Shown here one piece after another: positions 63,920-64,000 of a stretch of 64,000 nt of DNA. The position numbers were made by a program, and so were the translations under genes. Source of the stretch: Promethearchaeota archaeon (GTDB taxonomy: Archaea; Asgardarchaeota; Lokiarchaeia; Sigyniarchaeales; SOKP01); assembly GCA_008080735.1 (NCBI GenBank), contig SHMW01000002.1, positions 54,285 to 118,284 on the forward strand, in the 5' to 3' direction. The notes beneath the pieces are model-generated. The model had not been told where the DNA came from. It ran no database searches and saw nothing but the letters and a program-made list of their open reading frames with translations. Position 1 is the stretch's first letter, and every line of letters begins with the position of its first letter.

Positions 63920-64000
63920 TTTTTATCTCTCTGCGCTATTTTTGAATTTTCTTTATAATTTTTTTCAAAATGTAATGGTATTTAATATTAGCATATTATC

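Overview
The window is AT-rich (by eye about 35% GC), gene-dense and archaeal. Archaeal evidence: the F420 gamma-glutamyl ligase CofE, an archaeal-type AsnRS, an ADP-forming acyl-CoA synthetase alpha subunit, aldehyde:ferredoxin oxidoreductase, an MglA/Arf-like small GTPase, a Roadblock/LC7 protein, several winged-helix regulators (two membrane-linked), and frequent GTG/TTG starts. GTPase, Roadblock, LRR remnants, 7TM families and bacterial-type gyrase together suggest an Asgard archaeon, possibly Lokiarchaeia-like; this is inference from gene content, not a phylogenetic result. I recognised no rRNA, tRNA or CRISPR array.

Layout. 0.3-12 kb: housekeeping and metabolic singletons (thioredoxin-like protein, TrmO-like protein, fucose-isomerase-type sugar isomerase, orphan beta-class DNA methyltransferase, MgtC/DUF4010 membrane protein, DUF72, lone acyl-CoA synthetase alpha subunit, DUF123 nuclease, MFE-2-type hydroxyacyl-CoA dehydrogenase) and a divergent CorA/MscS pair. 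13.3-22.5 kb: a carbohydrate and sugar-acid block with a GH5_12-like glycosidase, KDG kinase, BKACE enzyme, two SDRs, two Gfo/Idh/MocA oxidoreductases sharing a nearly identical 71-bp tract, and an M24 peptidase-like protein. 22.5-25.6 kb: PiT phosphate transporter with its DUF47 partner and an MFS gene broken by one in-frame TGA. 27-33.7 kb: Roadblock protein, the minus-strand series asnS-gatA-gatB, cofE and a divergent DHPS-like gene. 33.8-37.3 kb: repeat-bearing coiled-coil nuclease-like protein, membrane-anchored wHTH, secreted SGNH-like protein and a short DUF433 gene. 37.7-42.2 kb: gyrB-gyrA.

42.3-52.8 kb is an accessory region full of decaying DNA: a collapsed IS200/IS605 element (tnpA head fused to tnpB tail), a second tnpB pseudogene, an MNT nucleotidyltransferase relic, a PIN toxin/UPF0175-type antitoxin pair, an IS630 relic and pieces of an LRR gene. 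The 3' end of the small GTPase gene occurs twice here, 213 of 220 bases identical, in direct orientation around the toxin-antitoxin/tnpB segment.

53-64 kb: TrmO, a PLP-dependent D-cysteine desulfhydrase/ACC-deaminase-like enzyme, and what I consider the most interesting intact locus: a four-gene series (iron alcohol dehydrogenase, tungsten-type aldehyde:ferredoxin oxidoreductase, CCG-domain protein, LutB-like LUD/ferredoxin protein) flanked by three members of one 7TM family and a winged-helix regulator. The likely theme is interconversion of alcohols, aldehydes and acids coupled to ferredoxin and Fe-S electron carriers.
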